Origin: Sphingomonas guangdongensis
GTDB taxonomy: Bacteria; Pseudomonadota; Alphaproteobacteria; Sphingomonadales; Sphingomonadaceae
Reading direction: 5' to 3'
Assembly: GCF_900199185.1 (NCBI RefSeq)
Contig: NZ_OBMI01000001.1
Location: 1,401,340-1,465,339 of the forward strand
DNA: 64,000 nt
Part shown: in pieces, positions 34,498-42,212 of the stretch
Layout: every line of letters begins with the position of its first letter
Position numbering within the stretch: the stretch's first letter is position 1
Notes under the pieces: model-generated
What the model was told of the DNA's origin: nothing
Seen by the model: only the letters and a program-made list of their open reading frames with translations
Database searches by the model: none
Position numbers and translations under genes: made by a program

Positions 34498-36015
34498 ATG
34501 CAGTCGAAGATCTTAAGCGCGGTCAGCATCGGTGCCCTTTTCACCCTGCTGGCGGTGAGCGCCGGGAGCGACTTTCCGGAAGCCTGGTTCGGATCGCCGA
34601 TGCCGCGCGGGCTGCGCGCGCTCGCGTGGGCCGCGGACCTGCTGGCCGGGCCGCTCGGCGCCGGCGGTGCGGCCATCGCCTTCGGTTCGCTGGGGCTGGC
34701 GGGGATCGGACTGGTCGCGCGCCGGGGTAGCGGATCGCGCCCTCACGGCGCGGCTGCCTCAACGCGGGCCGAGCCGGAAATCGTACCCGAGCGGCGCCGG
34801 AGCTTCGGTACCAAGGCGGCAGCCGGGGGGCCGATGTCGGCGCCGGTCGCGTCGGACGATTGGTTCGACCTTGATGAGATTCTGTTCGGGGGCGGGCACA
34901 ACCAGACGCCGCGGCCCGGCTGGGCGCTGCTGCTGCGGTCACCCTTTACGGACTGGACGGGGGCATCGTCGTGGCTGGGCGGGGTGCCACACGCGCCCGC
35001 CGACTTCCGCTGGCCGCGCGACCCCGACGGGACGCCGCAGCTTTTCCTGGCGCAGATCGACCTGGCCGCGATCGCACCCGAGCCGCGAACGGGGCTGCGA
35101 CCAGAAGGTCTGCCCGAGTCGGGCGCGCTGCTGATCTTCGCCGGGAGTGCGGCGTCCTGTCACCTGATCACGGCCGCGGCGATGGCGAGCGCCGGGCCGG
35201 TGACGCCCCCGGACGAGCTTCCGGCCATCCGCACCTACGGCTTCTGGGGTGAGGGAACCGCGTTTCCGTACTGGCCGGTGGATCCGCGCGCGTTCTGGGA
35301 CGAAGGCAAGGAACGCCCCGCCGCCTTTCCCGAGTTGTTCGCGCGGCCGGAGCAGTGGATCACCAACTGGGGCATTGCCGCGGTGGAGGCGGAGGAGGTC
35401 ATCCGGGTGCTCGGCAACGAGCTGCGGGAGGCGGAGCGGTTCCTTGCCTGGCGGGGCGCGCTGCCCGCGGACGACCGCGCGCTCGCCAATGCGGTGATCG
35501 TGGCGAAGTCGGCCCACTACCCGGTCATCGTCGAGCTCGGTTCGGTGATGATGGCGGACCTGATCGAATGGCGGGACCATGCGCTGTCGCAGCCGCCGGA
35601 GGTACCGGTGGAGGCGGATCTGCTCGCCGCGCTGTTCCGGCGACGGCGGGCGATGGAAGGCCGGCTGGTCGAGAACTACGGGACGAAGCGAAGCCTGATG
35701 GGTGATCCGACGGCGCTGTGGCGCACGCTGGAGGGCCCGGCAGCGCGGCTGCGCGCCGCGCCGGCGGCCCTGCACGGCTTCATCGCGGCGCAGGTGACCG
35801 ACTGGCGCGGGCACCGGCTGTACGGTGTCGAGCCCGAGTTCCCGAACAATGGCGAGGATCTGCGCGGTCACGACTGCCTGCTGAGCGTGCACGCCGACCG
35901 GCTGATCGAGACCGATTCCGAGCATGAGTACGGGCTGTCCGTATGGCTGCCGACCGAGGAGCTGCGGGCGATGCGGCTCGATCACACCCGGCTGGTGCGG
36001 CACTGCGCGGTATGA
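34498..36015 (+). CDS. DUF1963 (YwqG-like) protein with N-terminal membrane segments
   Basis: ATG 34498 gives 505 residues. Two hydrophobic segments occupy about residues 5-80, then a low-complexity linker. A DUF1963/YwqG domain spans about 140-505, with 'DWTGASSWLGGVPHAPADFR', 'PQLFLAQIDLAAI', 'GALLIFAGSA' and 'CLLSVHADRL'. The role of the family is not established. The downstream small membrane gene starts within its stop codon (ATGA). Confidence 0.75.
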   Translation: MQSKILSAVSIGALFTLLAVSAGSDFPEAWFGSPMPRGLRALAWAADLLAGPLGAGGAAIAFGSLGLAGIGLVARRGSGSRPHGAAASTRAEPEIVPERRRSFGTKAAAGGPMSAPVASDDWFDLDEILFGGGHNQTPRPGWALLLRSPFTDWTGASSWLGGVPHAPADFRWPRDPDGTPQLFLAQIDLAAIAPEPRTGLRPEGLPESGALLIFAGSAASCHLITAAAMASAGPVTPPDELPAIRTYGFWGEGTAFPYWPVDPRAFWDEGKERPAAFPELFARPEQWITNWGIAAVEAEEVIRVLGNELREAERFLAWRGALPADDRALANAVIVAKSAHYPVIVELGSVMMADLIEWRDHALSQPPEVPVEADLLAALFRRRRAMEGRLVENYGTKRSLMGDPTALWRTLEGPAARLRAAPAALHGFIAAQVTDWRGHRLYGVEPEFPNNGEDLRGHDCLLSVHADRLIETDSEHEYGLSVWLPTEELRAMRLDHTRLVRHCAV

Positions 36016-36287
36016 TGCCAATCGCGGCGAAGATGCTGGTGGCGTGGCTGCTGGCGATCGTGGCGGCGGCGCCGATCGGCGGATTGCCGGGGAAGCGCGG
36101 TGCGATCGGCGTGGCGGACGGTCTGCTGGGGATCGGCCTGGTCGTCGGGCTGCCGATGCTGGTGTTCGCCGCGGCCATCCTTCCCACCGACTGGGCCGGT
36201 GCTGAGCGGGCACTGGTGCTGTTCGCGGGCGCGATGGGCAAGTTCTCGAGCCTGTTGAGCATTGCCGTGGCCGCCCGATTCGGGTGA
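36012..36287 (+). CDS. Small membrane protein with three helices
   Basis: ATG 36012 overlaps the DUF1963 stop by ATGA; ATG 36015 is an adjacent alternative. It encodes 91 residues with three hydrophobic helices ('MLVAWLLAIVAAAPIGGL', 'GLLGIGLVVGLPMLVFAAAI', 'LVLFAGAMGKFSSLLSI'). Translational coupling suggests a shared job with the DUF1963 protein at the membrane. Family not recognised. Confidence 0.65.
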   Translation: MMPIAAKMLVAWLLAIVAAAPIGGLPGKRGAIGVADGLLGIGLVVGLPMLVFAAAILPTDWAGAERALVLFAGAMGKFSSLLSIAVAARFG

Positions 36288-36345
36288 GTGGCCGCCGGTG
36301 GCGCGATGCGATAGGGCGATCCGCTGACACAATCGGAGGCGCGGC

Positions 36346-37290
36346 GTGACGCGGGTGCGGCTTTCCTTCACCAAATGCCATGGCAGCGGAAACGACTTTC
36401 CGCTGATCGATGCGCGCGGGCTCGCCTTGGCCGACGCGGACTGGGCGGTGGTGGCGCGGGTGCTGTCGGATCGCGCCGGACCGGTCGGGAGCGACGGGCT
36501 GCTGCTGCTCGCCGAAGGTGGTGGCGATCAGGCGTTCGCGCAGCGGATGTTCAATGCCGACGGATCGGAGGCGGGGACGTGCCTCAACGGGCTGCGCTGC
36601 GTGGCGCGGGCGGGGTTCGAGGCGCTGGGACGTGAGGCGGCGACGATCGGGCTGAAGGCGGGAACGGCGGAGGCGGCGCGGGTCGCGGACCTGGCGCCGG
36701 GTGTCTACACCGTGCGGACGCGGGCCGGGCCGGCGACGACCGATCCGGCGGCGATCGGCCTGCGGGTGGCGGCGCCGGTTATCGAGGCGCGGGTACCTGG
36801 ACTGCCGAGCGAACGGGCGTTCACCGGGGTGGGGATGGGCAACCCGCACCTGATCAGCTTCGTGGAGCGGATCGACGAGGCGGAACTGGTCGCACTCGGT
36901 TCATGGTGCGAGGCGGGTCCCGAGCTGCTGGTCGACCGCGCCAATGTGTCGTTCGTCGCGGAGCGCGCGGACGGGCTGTTCGTCCGGACGTTCGAGCGCG
37001 GAGTCGGGCTGACCGACGCGTGCGGCAGCGCGATGGCGGCGGCAACCCAGGCGGCGGGGCTGACCGGACGGGTCGCGTTCGGACGCGAGATCACCGTCCA
37101 CAATCCGGGCGGGCTGGTGCGCGCGAGCGCCGCCGGGCCGGACGCGCCGGTGACGATCGCCGGCAACGCGACCTTCGAGTGGGAGGGCGAGATCACGGTC
37201 GACCTGGCCGCCGAAACGGCACACGATCTGGAGATCACGCGGCGGCGGGACCACGAGGTCACCGCCTGGCAGGCGCTGGTAACCAGATAG
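36346..37290 (+). CDS. dapF: Diaminopimelate epimerase-like protein
   Basis: GTG 36346 gives 314 residues. Canonical DapF converts LL- to meso-diaminopimelate for lysine and peptidoglycan. Seen here are 'FTKCHGSGNDFPLID', 'MFNADGSEAGTCLNGLRCVA' with the first catalytic Cys, 'GNPHLISFV', 'FVRTFERGVGLTDACGSAM' with the second Cys, and 'ITVHNPGGLV'. Both Cys are kept, but the usual CGNGxR is CLNGLR and ACGTG is ACGSA, and a 35-residue tail is added. It may be the housekeeping enzyme or a diverged paralogue with another substrate. The symbol is by family only. Confidence 0.7.
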   Translation: MTRVRLSFTKCHGSGNDFPLIDARGLALADADWAVVARVLSDRAGPVGSDGLLLLAEGGGDQAFAQRMFNADGSEAGTCLNGLRCVARAGFEALGREAATIGLKAGTAEAARVADLAPGVYTVRTRAGPATTDPAAIGLRVAAPVIEARVPGLPSERAFTGVGMGNPHLISFVERIDEAELVALGSWCEAGPELLVDRANVSFVAERADGLFVRTFERGVGLTDACGSAMAAATQAAGLTGRVAFGREITVHNPGGLVRASAAGPDAPVTIAGNATFEWEGEITVDLAAETAHDLEITRRRDHEVTAWQALVTR

Positions 37291-37301
37291 GTTATTTTTG
37301 C

Positions 37302-37332
37302 TTGACAGCGTCACGCTGATATGGCACATAAC
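37302..37332 (+). promoter_or_regulatory. Possible sigma-70-type promoter before terminase genes
   Basis: A perfect TTGACA at 37302-37307 is followed after 17-19 bases by CACATAAC, a weak -10. The ATG at 37321 lies inside this element, which argues that the terminase small-subunit gene starts further down, at 37411. Confidence 0.4.
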
Positions 37333-37410
37333 GGGAACGATGAGGAATTGCGGGTCGGGCCGGCGCGCGGGGGCGCTGTCCGGCCCGATCGCGTTTCGGG
37401 GAGGGTGCGG

Positions 37411-37884
37411 ATGGGCGAGGCGGGGACGGCGGGTAGCGCAGCGCGGCGCATCGGTCACAAGCGTGTGCGGTGGACGAAAGCGATGAAGGAAAGCTTCTTC
37501 AATCACCTGACCACCACGGGCAATGTAAAGGCGTCTGCGCACGCGATCGGGATCGATCCGCGCTCCGCATACACCCTGCGGCGGAAGGACGAGCAGTTCG
37601 CCGCCGACTGGGGCGTGGCGATCGCGCAAGCGTACGAGATCCTGGAAACGCACCTGCTGGCGATGGCCCTCTCCGGCGAGAGCGCCATCGATACGGGGGG
37701 CGTGGGGCCGGGTACGGTAATCGATTTCGATCAGGCGATGCGCCTGCTCGGGCGGCAGCACGGCGCCAAAGCACCGCCGCAGCGGCGCGGCGGACCACGG
37801 CGCAAGCTGCTGACCAACGAGGAGATCGATGCGGCATTGCTTGCCAAGCTGGGCAAGCTGATCCCGCCGTCGGAGCCCGCATGA
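37411..37884 (+). CDS. Terminase small subunit-like protein of GTA/prophage cluster
   Basis: ATG 37411, with GGGAGG just upstream, gives 157 residues; an in-frame ATG at 37321 lies in a likely promoter. The sequence 'KRVRWTKAMKESFFNHLTTT', 'GNVKASAHAIGIDPRSAYTL' and 'RRKDEQFAADWGVAIAQAYE' is the HTH arrangement of small terminase proteins that select DNA for packaging. The stop overlaps the large-terminase start (ATGA), giving the standard order of a packaging module. With most of the head and tail genes missing, it no longer serves particle formation here. Confidence 0.72.
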   Translation: MGEAGTAGSAARRIGHKRVRWTKAMKESFFNHLTTTGNVKASAHAIGIDPRSAYTLRRKDEQFAADWGVAIAQAYEILETHLLAMALSGESAIDTGGVGPGTVIDFDQAMRLLGRQHGAKAPPQRRGGPRRKLLTNEEIDAALLAKLGKLIPPSEPA

Positions 37885-39191
37885 GCACCGACGTCCGGGC
37901 GCTGCTTGCCCGATTGGCGATCCTGCCTGCCGACGAGATCGGCGTGCTGCTGCGCAAGCTGTCGCCGGTCGAGCGACGCGCGCTCAACGATGCTTGGCAT
38001 CTGTGGGCGCACGCCGGGCAAGTAGCGCCGCCGGGCGACTGGCGCGTGTGGCTGATCCGTGCCGGTCGCGGGTTCGGCAAGACGCGGGCCGGCGCGGAGT
38101 GGCTGAGCGCGTGCGCACGGACGATGCCGCAAGCCCGAATTGCGTTGATCGGCAGCAGCGGGGACGAGGCACGACGCGTCATGGTGGAGGGCGCGAGCGG
38201 GCTGCTGGCCGTTGCCAGAGACGGCGAGGCGATCGACTGGGCGCCCGCTAGCGGCCGGCTGACCTTTGCCTCCGGCGCGCAGGCATGGGTCTACTCGGCG
38301 GAGGCGTCCGAGTCGCTGCGCGGGCCGGAGCACCACCTGGCGTGGTGCGACGAGCTCGCCAAGTGGCGGCGCGGCGACGCGGCCTGGGACAATCTGCTGA
38401 TGGGCCTCAGGCTGGGAGAGCGGCCGCGGGTGCTGGTGACGACGACGCCGCGGCCGACCGCGCTGATGCGGCGGGTGCTGGCGCTGCCCGACCTGGTCGA
38501 GACGCGCGGGGCGACGCGGGACAACCCGCACCTGCCGCAAAGCTTCGTCGCGGCGATGGCGGCGCAGTACGGCGGCACCCGGCTGGGGCGGCAGGAGCTG
38601 GACGGCGAGCTGATCGACGATGTCGAGGGCGCGCTGTGGACGCGGGCGACGGTGGAGGGTTGCCGGGTCGCGGTGGCGCCGGCGCTCACCCGCGTGGTGG
38701 TGGGCGTCGATCCGCCGGCGAGCGCGAGCGGCGACGCGTGCGGGATCGTCGTGGCGGGACTGGGCGCGGACGGCGATGCCTATGTGCTGGAGGACGCGAG
38801 CGTGGCGGGCCAGTCGCCGGAGGGCTGGGCGCGGACCGTGGCGGCGGCGGCGGCGCGGCACGGCGCCGACCGGGTGGTGGCGGAGGCGAACCAGGGCGGC
38901 GACATGGTCAGGAGCGTGCTGCAGGCCGCCGACACCGCGCTGCCGGTGCGGCTGGTCCATGCGAGCCGGGGCAAGGTCGCGCGGGCGGAGCCGGTGGCGG
39001 CGTTCTACGAGCGGGGGCGAGTGCGTCACGTGGGGGCGTGGCCGGCGCTGGAGGAGGAGCTGTGCGGGCTGATGGTCGGCGGCGGCTATGGCGGGCCGGG
39101 GCGCTCGCCGGACCGCGCGGATGCGCTTGTGTGGGCGGTGACGGCACTGCTGGTGGGGCGGCGCGGGACGGTGGGCGTGCGGGCGGTCTAG
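37881..39191 (+). CDS. Terminase large subunit (DNA-packaging ATPase, GTA gp2-like)
   Basis: ATG 37881 gives 436 residues, normal for GTA-type enzymes. The ATPase has a Walker A-like RAGRGFGKTRAG near residues 60-71 and a Walker B segment 'HHLAWCDELAKW' near 150. A C-terminal RNase H-like nuclease region has 'VVVGVDPPASASGDACGIVV' with the first metal Asp, 'VVAEANQGGDMV' and 'GRSPDRADALVWA'. It would pump DNA into a capsid, but no capsid gene exists here. It ends at TAG 39191, followed by a run of 12 G. Its last 80 codons are duplicated at 40208-40458. Confidence 0.88.
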   Translation: MSTDVRALLARLAILPADEIGVLLRKLSPVERRALNDAWHLWAHAGQVAPPGDWRVWLIRAGRGFGKTRAGAEWLSACARTMPQARIALIGSSGDEARRVMVEGASGLLAVARDGEAIDWAPASGRLTFASGAQAWVYSAEASESLRGPEHHLAWCDELAKWRRGDAAWDNLLMGLRLGERPRVLVTTTPRPTALMRRVLALPDLVETRGATRDNPHLPQSFVAAMAAQYGGTRLGRQELDGELIDDVEGALWTRATVEGCRVAVAPALTRVVVGVDPPASASGDACGIVVAGLGADGDAYVLEDASVAGQSPEGWARTVAAAAARHGADRVVAEANQGGDMVRSVLQAADTALPVRLVHASRGKVARAEPVAAFYERGRVRHVGAWPALEEELCGLMVGGGYGGPGRSPDRADALVWAVTALLVGRRGTVGVRAV

Positions 39192-39239
39192 CGGGGGGGG
39201 GGGGCAGGGTTCGCTCGTTCGCCTCGTCAGTGAACGACC

Positions 39240-39271
39240 GAATGTCCGCTACTGGTGGATAGCGGACGTTC
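39240..39271. repeat. Palindromic intergenic repeat, copy 1
   Basis: GAATGTCCGCT (39240-39250) faces AGCGGACGTTC (39261-39271) with a 10-base loop and one mismatch. The right arm overlaps the stop of the lipoprotein gene at 39270. Two related copies follow within 850 bases. Confidence 0.75.
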
Positions 39272-39611
39272 ATTCGCCGATGCTGGCGTGGTACAGAAGT
39301 TTGCCGGTCCGATTAGAGAAGCAGGTGATGCTGGTGCCGCAAGCGACCGCCCATCGCGGGCGAAGCTCGACGCAATTGCGGTCCGGGAAGGACACCGTCA
39401 CGGGCAGGTTCAAGTTCTCGATTTTCTTGGTCGTGCTCCGTTCTTCGCGAGCTTTAATCGCATAGGCGCGCTGTTCTAACGGCGCATCCGGCGAGTAACG
39501 GACTTCTTGCTGCAGTCGGCGTAGGCGGTTTTCCGCAGTTAGCCAAAGACCCGTAAGGGTGCCGCATGCGGCTAGAAGGACAACAAAGAGGACTGGTAGC
39601 CCACGGCGCAT
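39270..39611 (-). CDS. Small putative lipoprotein (cargo gene)
   Basis: A 113-residue protein with a signal sequence ending in a lipobox-like LLAAC (MRRGLPVLFVVLLAACG), so probably lipid-anchored in the envelope. The rest is a helix ('ENRLRRLQQEVRY') and a beta-rich end with three Cys ('FPDRNCVELRPRWAVACGTS'). Not recognised. It lies between palindromic repeats and is carried in the insert after the terminase gene, on the opposite strand from the packaging genes. Confidence 0.55.
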   Translation of the reverse strand: MRRGLPVLFVVLLAACGTLTGLWLTAENRLRRLQQEVRYSPDAPLEQRAYAIKAREERSTTKKIENLNLPVTVSFPDRNCVELRPRWAVACGTSITCFSNRTGKLLYHASIGE

Positions 39612-39633
39612 ACGTCAGAACAACACGCGTCAA

Positions 39634-39665
39634 GAATGTCCGCAAGTGGGCGTTAGCGGACTTTC
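39634..39665. repeat. Palindromic intergenic repeat, copy 2
   Basis: GAATGTCCGC (39634-39643) faces GCGGACTTTC (39656-39665), with the GTGGGCG-type loop also seen in copy 3. It lies 23 bases upstream of the lipoprotein gene start. Confidence 0.75.
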
Positions 39666-39748
39666 GTCCACACGGGAAAGACGGCGTTCTCGGTAGAGCC
39701 CATCGCTTTCACCATCTGCTCGTTACCGAAGGCGGGAAGGCTCGTGAG

Positions 39749-40015
39749 TTAGTCGAGCATGACGCTCTCCCCAGTCGCTCCTTGTGGATATACGCACGCG
39801 AGCTGTCCGTCTGATCCGAATAGGAGCCACCAAACGTCTGCTCTCCAGGGACCGGTGTCGTTGGTCTCGATCGCCACCCCAGCCATGTCGGACTTTGCGA
39901 GCGTCTTCGTTTGGCCCGCGTCGTCGGTCACGCGAACGTGGTCGGGCTCAATCGACACAGTCCACAGGGCTTCCGGTTGAGGACGTTGCGTCCACTTTCT
40001 GATCCAGCCGAACAT
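39749..40015 (-). CDS. Hypothetical protein (cargo gene)
   Basis: ATG 40015 gives 88 residues: MFGWIRKWTQRPQPEALWTV, 'SIEPDHVRVTDDAGQTKTLA', 'GVAIETNDTGPWRADVWWLL' and 'CVYPQGATGESVMLD'. It looks like a compact beta protein without membrane segments. I recall similar small proteins in sphingomonads but know no function. It lies between palindromic repeats 2 and 3. Confidence 0.55.
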   Translation of the reverse strand: MFGWIRKWTQRPQPEALWTVSIEPDHVRVTDDAGQTKTLAKSDMAGVAIETNDTGPWRADVWWLLFGSDGQLACVYPQGATGESVMLD

Positions 40016-40053
40016 GCAGCCTCCAAGTCCTCAGAGCCTAATGCGCCGCGTCC

Positions 40054-40083
40054 TTGTCCGCTATTGGGCGAAAGCGGACGTTC
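40054..40083. repeat. Palindromic intergenic repeat, copy 3
   Basis: TTGTCCGCT (40054-40062) faces AGCGGACGTTC (40073-40083), with ATTGGGCGAA between. It lies 38 bases upstream of the start of the 88-residue cargo gene. Confidence 0.75.
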
Positions 40084-40207
40084 GCTCCCAATTGTCACGC
40101 ACTCGATGGTCCGAGCCCACCCCGCAGGGCGCTGGCGATAGCAACCGGACACACCGCAAGCGGTTTAGTGGACCCCGGAACACAGCCGGAGTGACGACCG
40201 TGTGAGG

Positions 40208-40458
40208 CGTTGGTGCGACTGGTCCATGCCAGCCGCGGCAAGGTCGCGCGGGCGGAGCCGGTGGCGGCGCTGTACGAGCGCGGGCGGGTGCATCACGTCG
40301 GCGCGTGGCCAGAACTGGAGGACGAGCTGTGCGGGCTCTCGGTCGGGGGCGGCTATGGCGGGCCGGGCCGCTCGCCGGACCGGGCGGACGCGCTGGTGTG
40401 GGCGGTGACGGCACTGCTGGTGGGGCGGCGTGGAGCGGTGGGCGTGCGGGCGGTGTGA
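40208..40458 (+). pseudogene. Duplicated 3' end of the large terminase gene
   Basis: About 250 bases encode the same last 80 residues as the terminase at 37881-39191 ('VRLVHASRGKVARAEPVAAL' through 'LVGRRGAVGVRAV'), with only about six substitutions and roughly 90% nucleotide identity by eye. There is no ATPase part and no start. It brackets the 1-kb insert together with the real 3' end, as expected if cargo arrived together with a terminase tail from another strain or element. Confidence 0.85.
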
Positions 40459-40570
40459 GGGACGACTGCCGTGCGCGCGGGGGCCGGGCTCCTTTACCGG
40501 GTTCGCGACGACGCCTACATGGGGTGCAGCCGTGGCGTTCTTTGGTTCGTGATCGGCAGGGAGACGGATC

Positions 40571-41002
40571 ATGAGCGTCGTGCTGTTTGCCGCCATGCTT
40601 CTCGCCGCGCCGGAGCTACCGCCGCGTGTCGCAACCGCCGAGAACGAGCTGCGGTTTACCTTCTACCGTAACGGCAAGGGCCGGGGGTTCGCCAGTTCGC
40701 GCACCATCATCACCGGGACCGGCATGGGGCCGAAGACTTGGTCGACCAGCAGCTTCGCCAGGATCGTCCGTAGGTGCGGCGGACGGGCGATCGGCACGCT
40801 CGGGAGCAACGGCTACACCGTTCAGCTGACGAGCAGGCCGACCGGGCAGGACTTCGCGGTCGCCGAGTGCGTCAAGCGATCGACAGGTGTCCGCTTCACG
40901 GCGGGCATCCAAGTCGGCGTGACGATGGGGGCTTATGCGCTCGACACGACGCCGTTCCGCGCGCTGTGGGACAGCGAGCAGATCGCGGCGAAGGCGGGTT
41001 AG
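40571..41002 (+). CDS. Putative secreted small protein
   Basis: ATG 40571 gives 143 residues with a short hydrophobic start (MSVVLFAAMLLAAPELPP) that may act as a signal peptide. The mature part is beta-rich ('ELRFTFYRNGKGRGFASSRT', 'FARIVRRCGGRAIGTLGSNG') with two Cys. Not recognised. It follows the terminase fragment and precedes the oxygenase remnant. Confidence 0.5.
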   Translation: MSVVLFAAMLLAAPELPPRVATAENELRFTFYRNGKGRGFASSRTIITGTGMGPKTWSTSSFARIVRRCGGRAIGTLGSNGYTVQLTSRPTGQDFAVAECVKRSTGVRFTAGIQVGVTMGAYALDTTPFRALWDSEQIAAKAG

Positions 41003-41106
41003 CCGCCGGTCGGCCGACCGCTCGAGCGACTTGCTGGAAAGGGCTCGTAGCTCATGTGGCCCAGCGATATCGGCGGCTGCGGCTTCAACCGAGTGCAAAG
41101 ACCTTC

Positions 41107-41986
41107 TTATTCGGCATCAACAGGATTCGGAAGCTGCTTCGCTCCGGTCAGCTGACGCTTGGCCTTGCCCAGATTGCGGATGACAAATGGCGGGAGCAAG
41201 TCGCTCTTCAGCTCGCGCAGCTTGATCTTCCAGTCGGTTCGGTCCTCGGTCCCTGGCCGAACCTTGAACTGGGTGGTGTGCGATCGCTTCAGGTCATCCC
41301 ACGTCGCTGTGTAGTAATACAACGCGATCGACTTCCGGGAAACACCGTCAGGATGGTTCACGACCTGCGGATTGCCGTGCATGCTGTCCGACGTGGTGTT
41401 GAAAATGAGGCATCGATTGAAGATCGGATCATGTGATTGCGCGCGCCGGGTCATGGCTGTGTCCCACAGCTCGATCTGTCCGCCATACTCCGGCTTCCAG
41501 TCCTTGTTGAGGTAGATGAGGACGTTGATGCGACGTTCCACGTTCATCATCTTGTGATGGTTGAAGTCGGCGTGGATCGACAGATGGCCGCCATTCTTTA
41601 CCTCATGGAACCCTGCACCCGAGAAATAAGGATCGGGTATCAGGCCCCTTATCCCGGTGATGTTCTCGATGAGCTTGATGAACGGACGCGAGTTGAAGCT
41701 GTAGAACAGCGAGCGGGGCGTAATCATCGAGCGTGTCGGGGTGGTAGCTGCTCTTCAGCCGCTCCTGCGCGCGCTCGTAGGAGGCGTTCAGGCCTTCGTC
41801 GGTCGAGCCCGGGCCAAAGTGATCCAGGATGCCGTTCGCGACTCGCTCAGGTAGAAAATCATCGATGACGATCGAGGGAAATGGGTCGGCGGCGTTATAC
41901 TGCGCCTGAAGCTCCGATCCCTTGTCGCGTGTCGCGCCCGCCCGAATGAAGCCGGTATCGACGTCCATGACATCAAGATACGACAT
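41107..41986 (-). pseudogene. 2OG-Fe(II) oxygenase (prolyl 4-hydroxylase-like) split by one frameshift
   Basis: Frame A from ATG 41986 reads 'MSYLDVMDVDTGFIRAGATR', 'PFPSIVIDDFLPERVANGIL' and 'RAQERLKSSYHPDTLDD'. A shift near 41715-41730 moves to frame B: 'RSLFYSFNSRPFIKLIENIT', 'GAGFHEVKNGGHLSIHADFN' with the iron ligands HxD, 'RRINVLIYLNKDWKPEYGGQ' and 'HGNPQVVNHPDG'. Joined, the pieces form a full enzyme of about 290 residues. All iron and 2OG residues I can identify are kept, so this is either a recent loss or a sequencing error. It sits antisense within the GTA-like cluster. Confidence 0.78.
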
Positions 41987-42212
41987 TGCTGATCTCCCCC
42001 GTCCAACGGGGAGAGTGACTGCAGAGCCGTAGACCTGCAAGTGATTCGACAAGCGGAAACGCTCAATACGCAATCAGACTAAAGACGGACGACTTTGCGA
42101 ATTGAAGATCGGCCGCGGCTCGAAGTGTCGCAGCCGGCAGAACGGGTGATACGGCTGTACGCGAGCTTAGCGGCACCTGGTTGCGACCGCGGAACAGCAG
42201 AAAGGACGAGAC

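Noticed and set aside
34939..36849. 636-codon minus-strand open frame across DUF1963, the small membrane gene and the dapF start
   Set aside because: It crosses three real genes on the opposite strand and gives a low-complexity Arg/Pro/His protein without motifs.
37321..37410. Upstream ATG start for the small terminase gene
   Set aside because: It lies within a likely -10 region and has no ribosome site, while ATG 37411 has GGGAGG in place.
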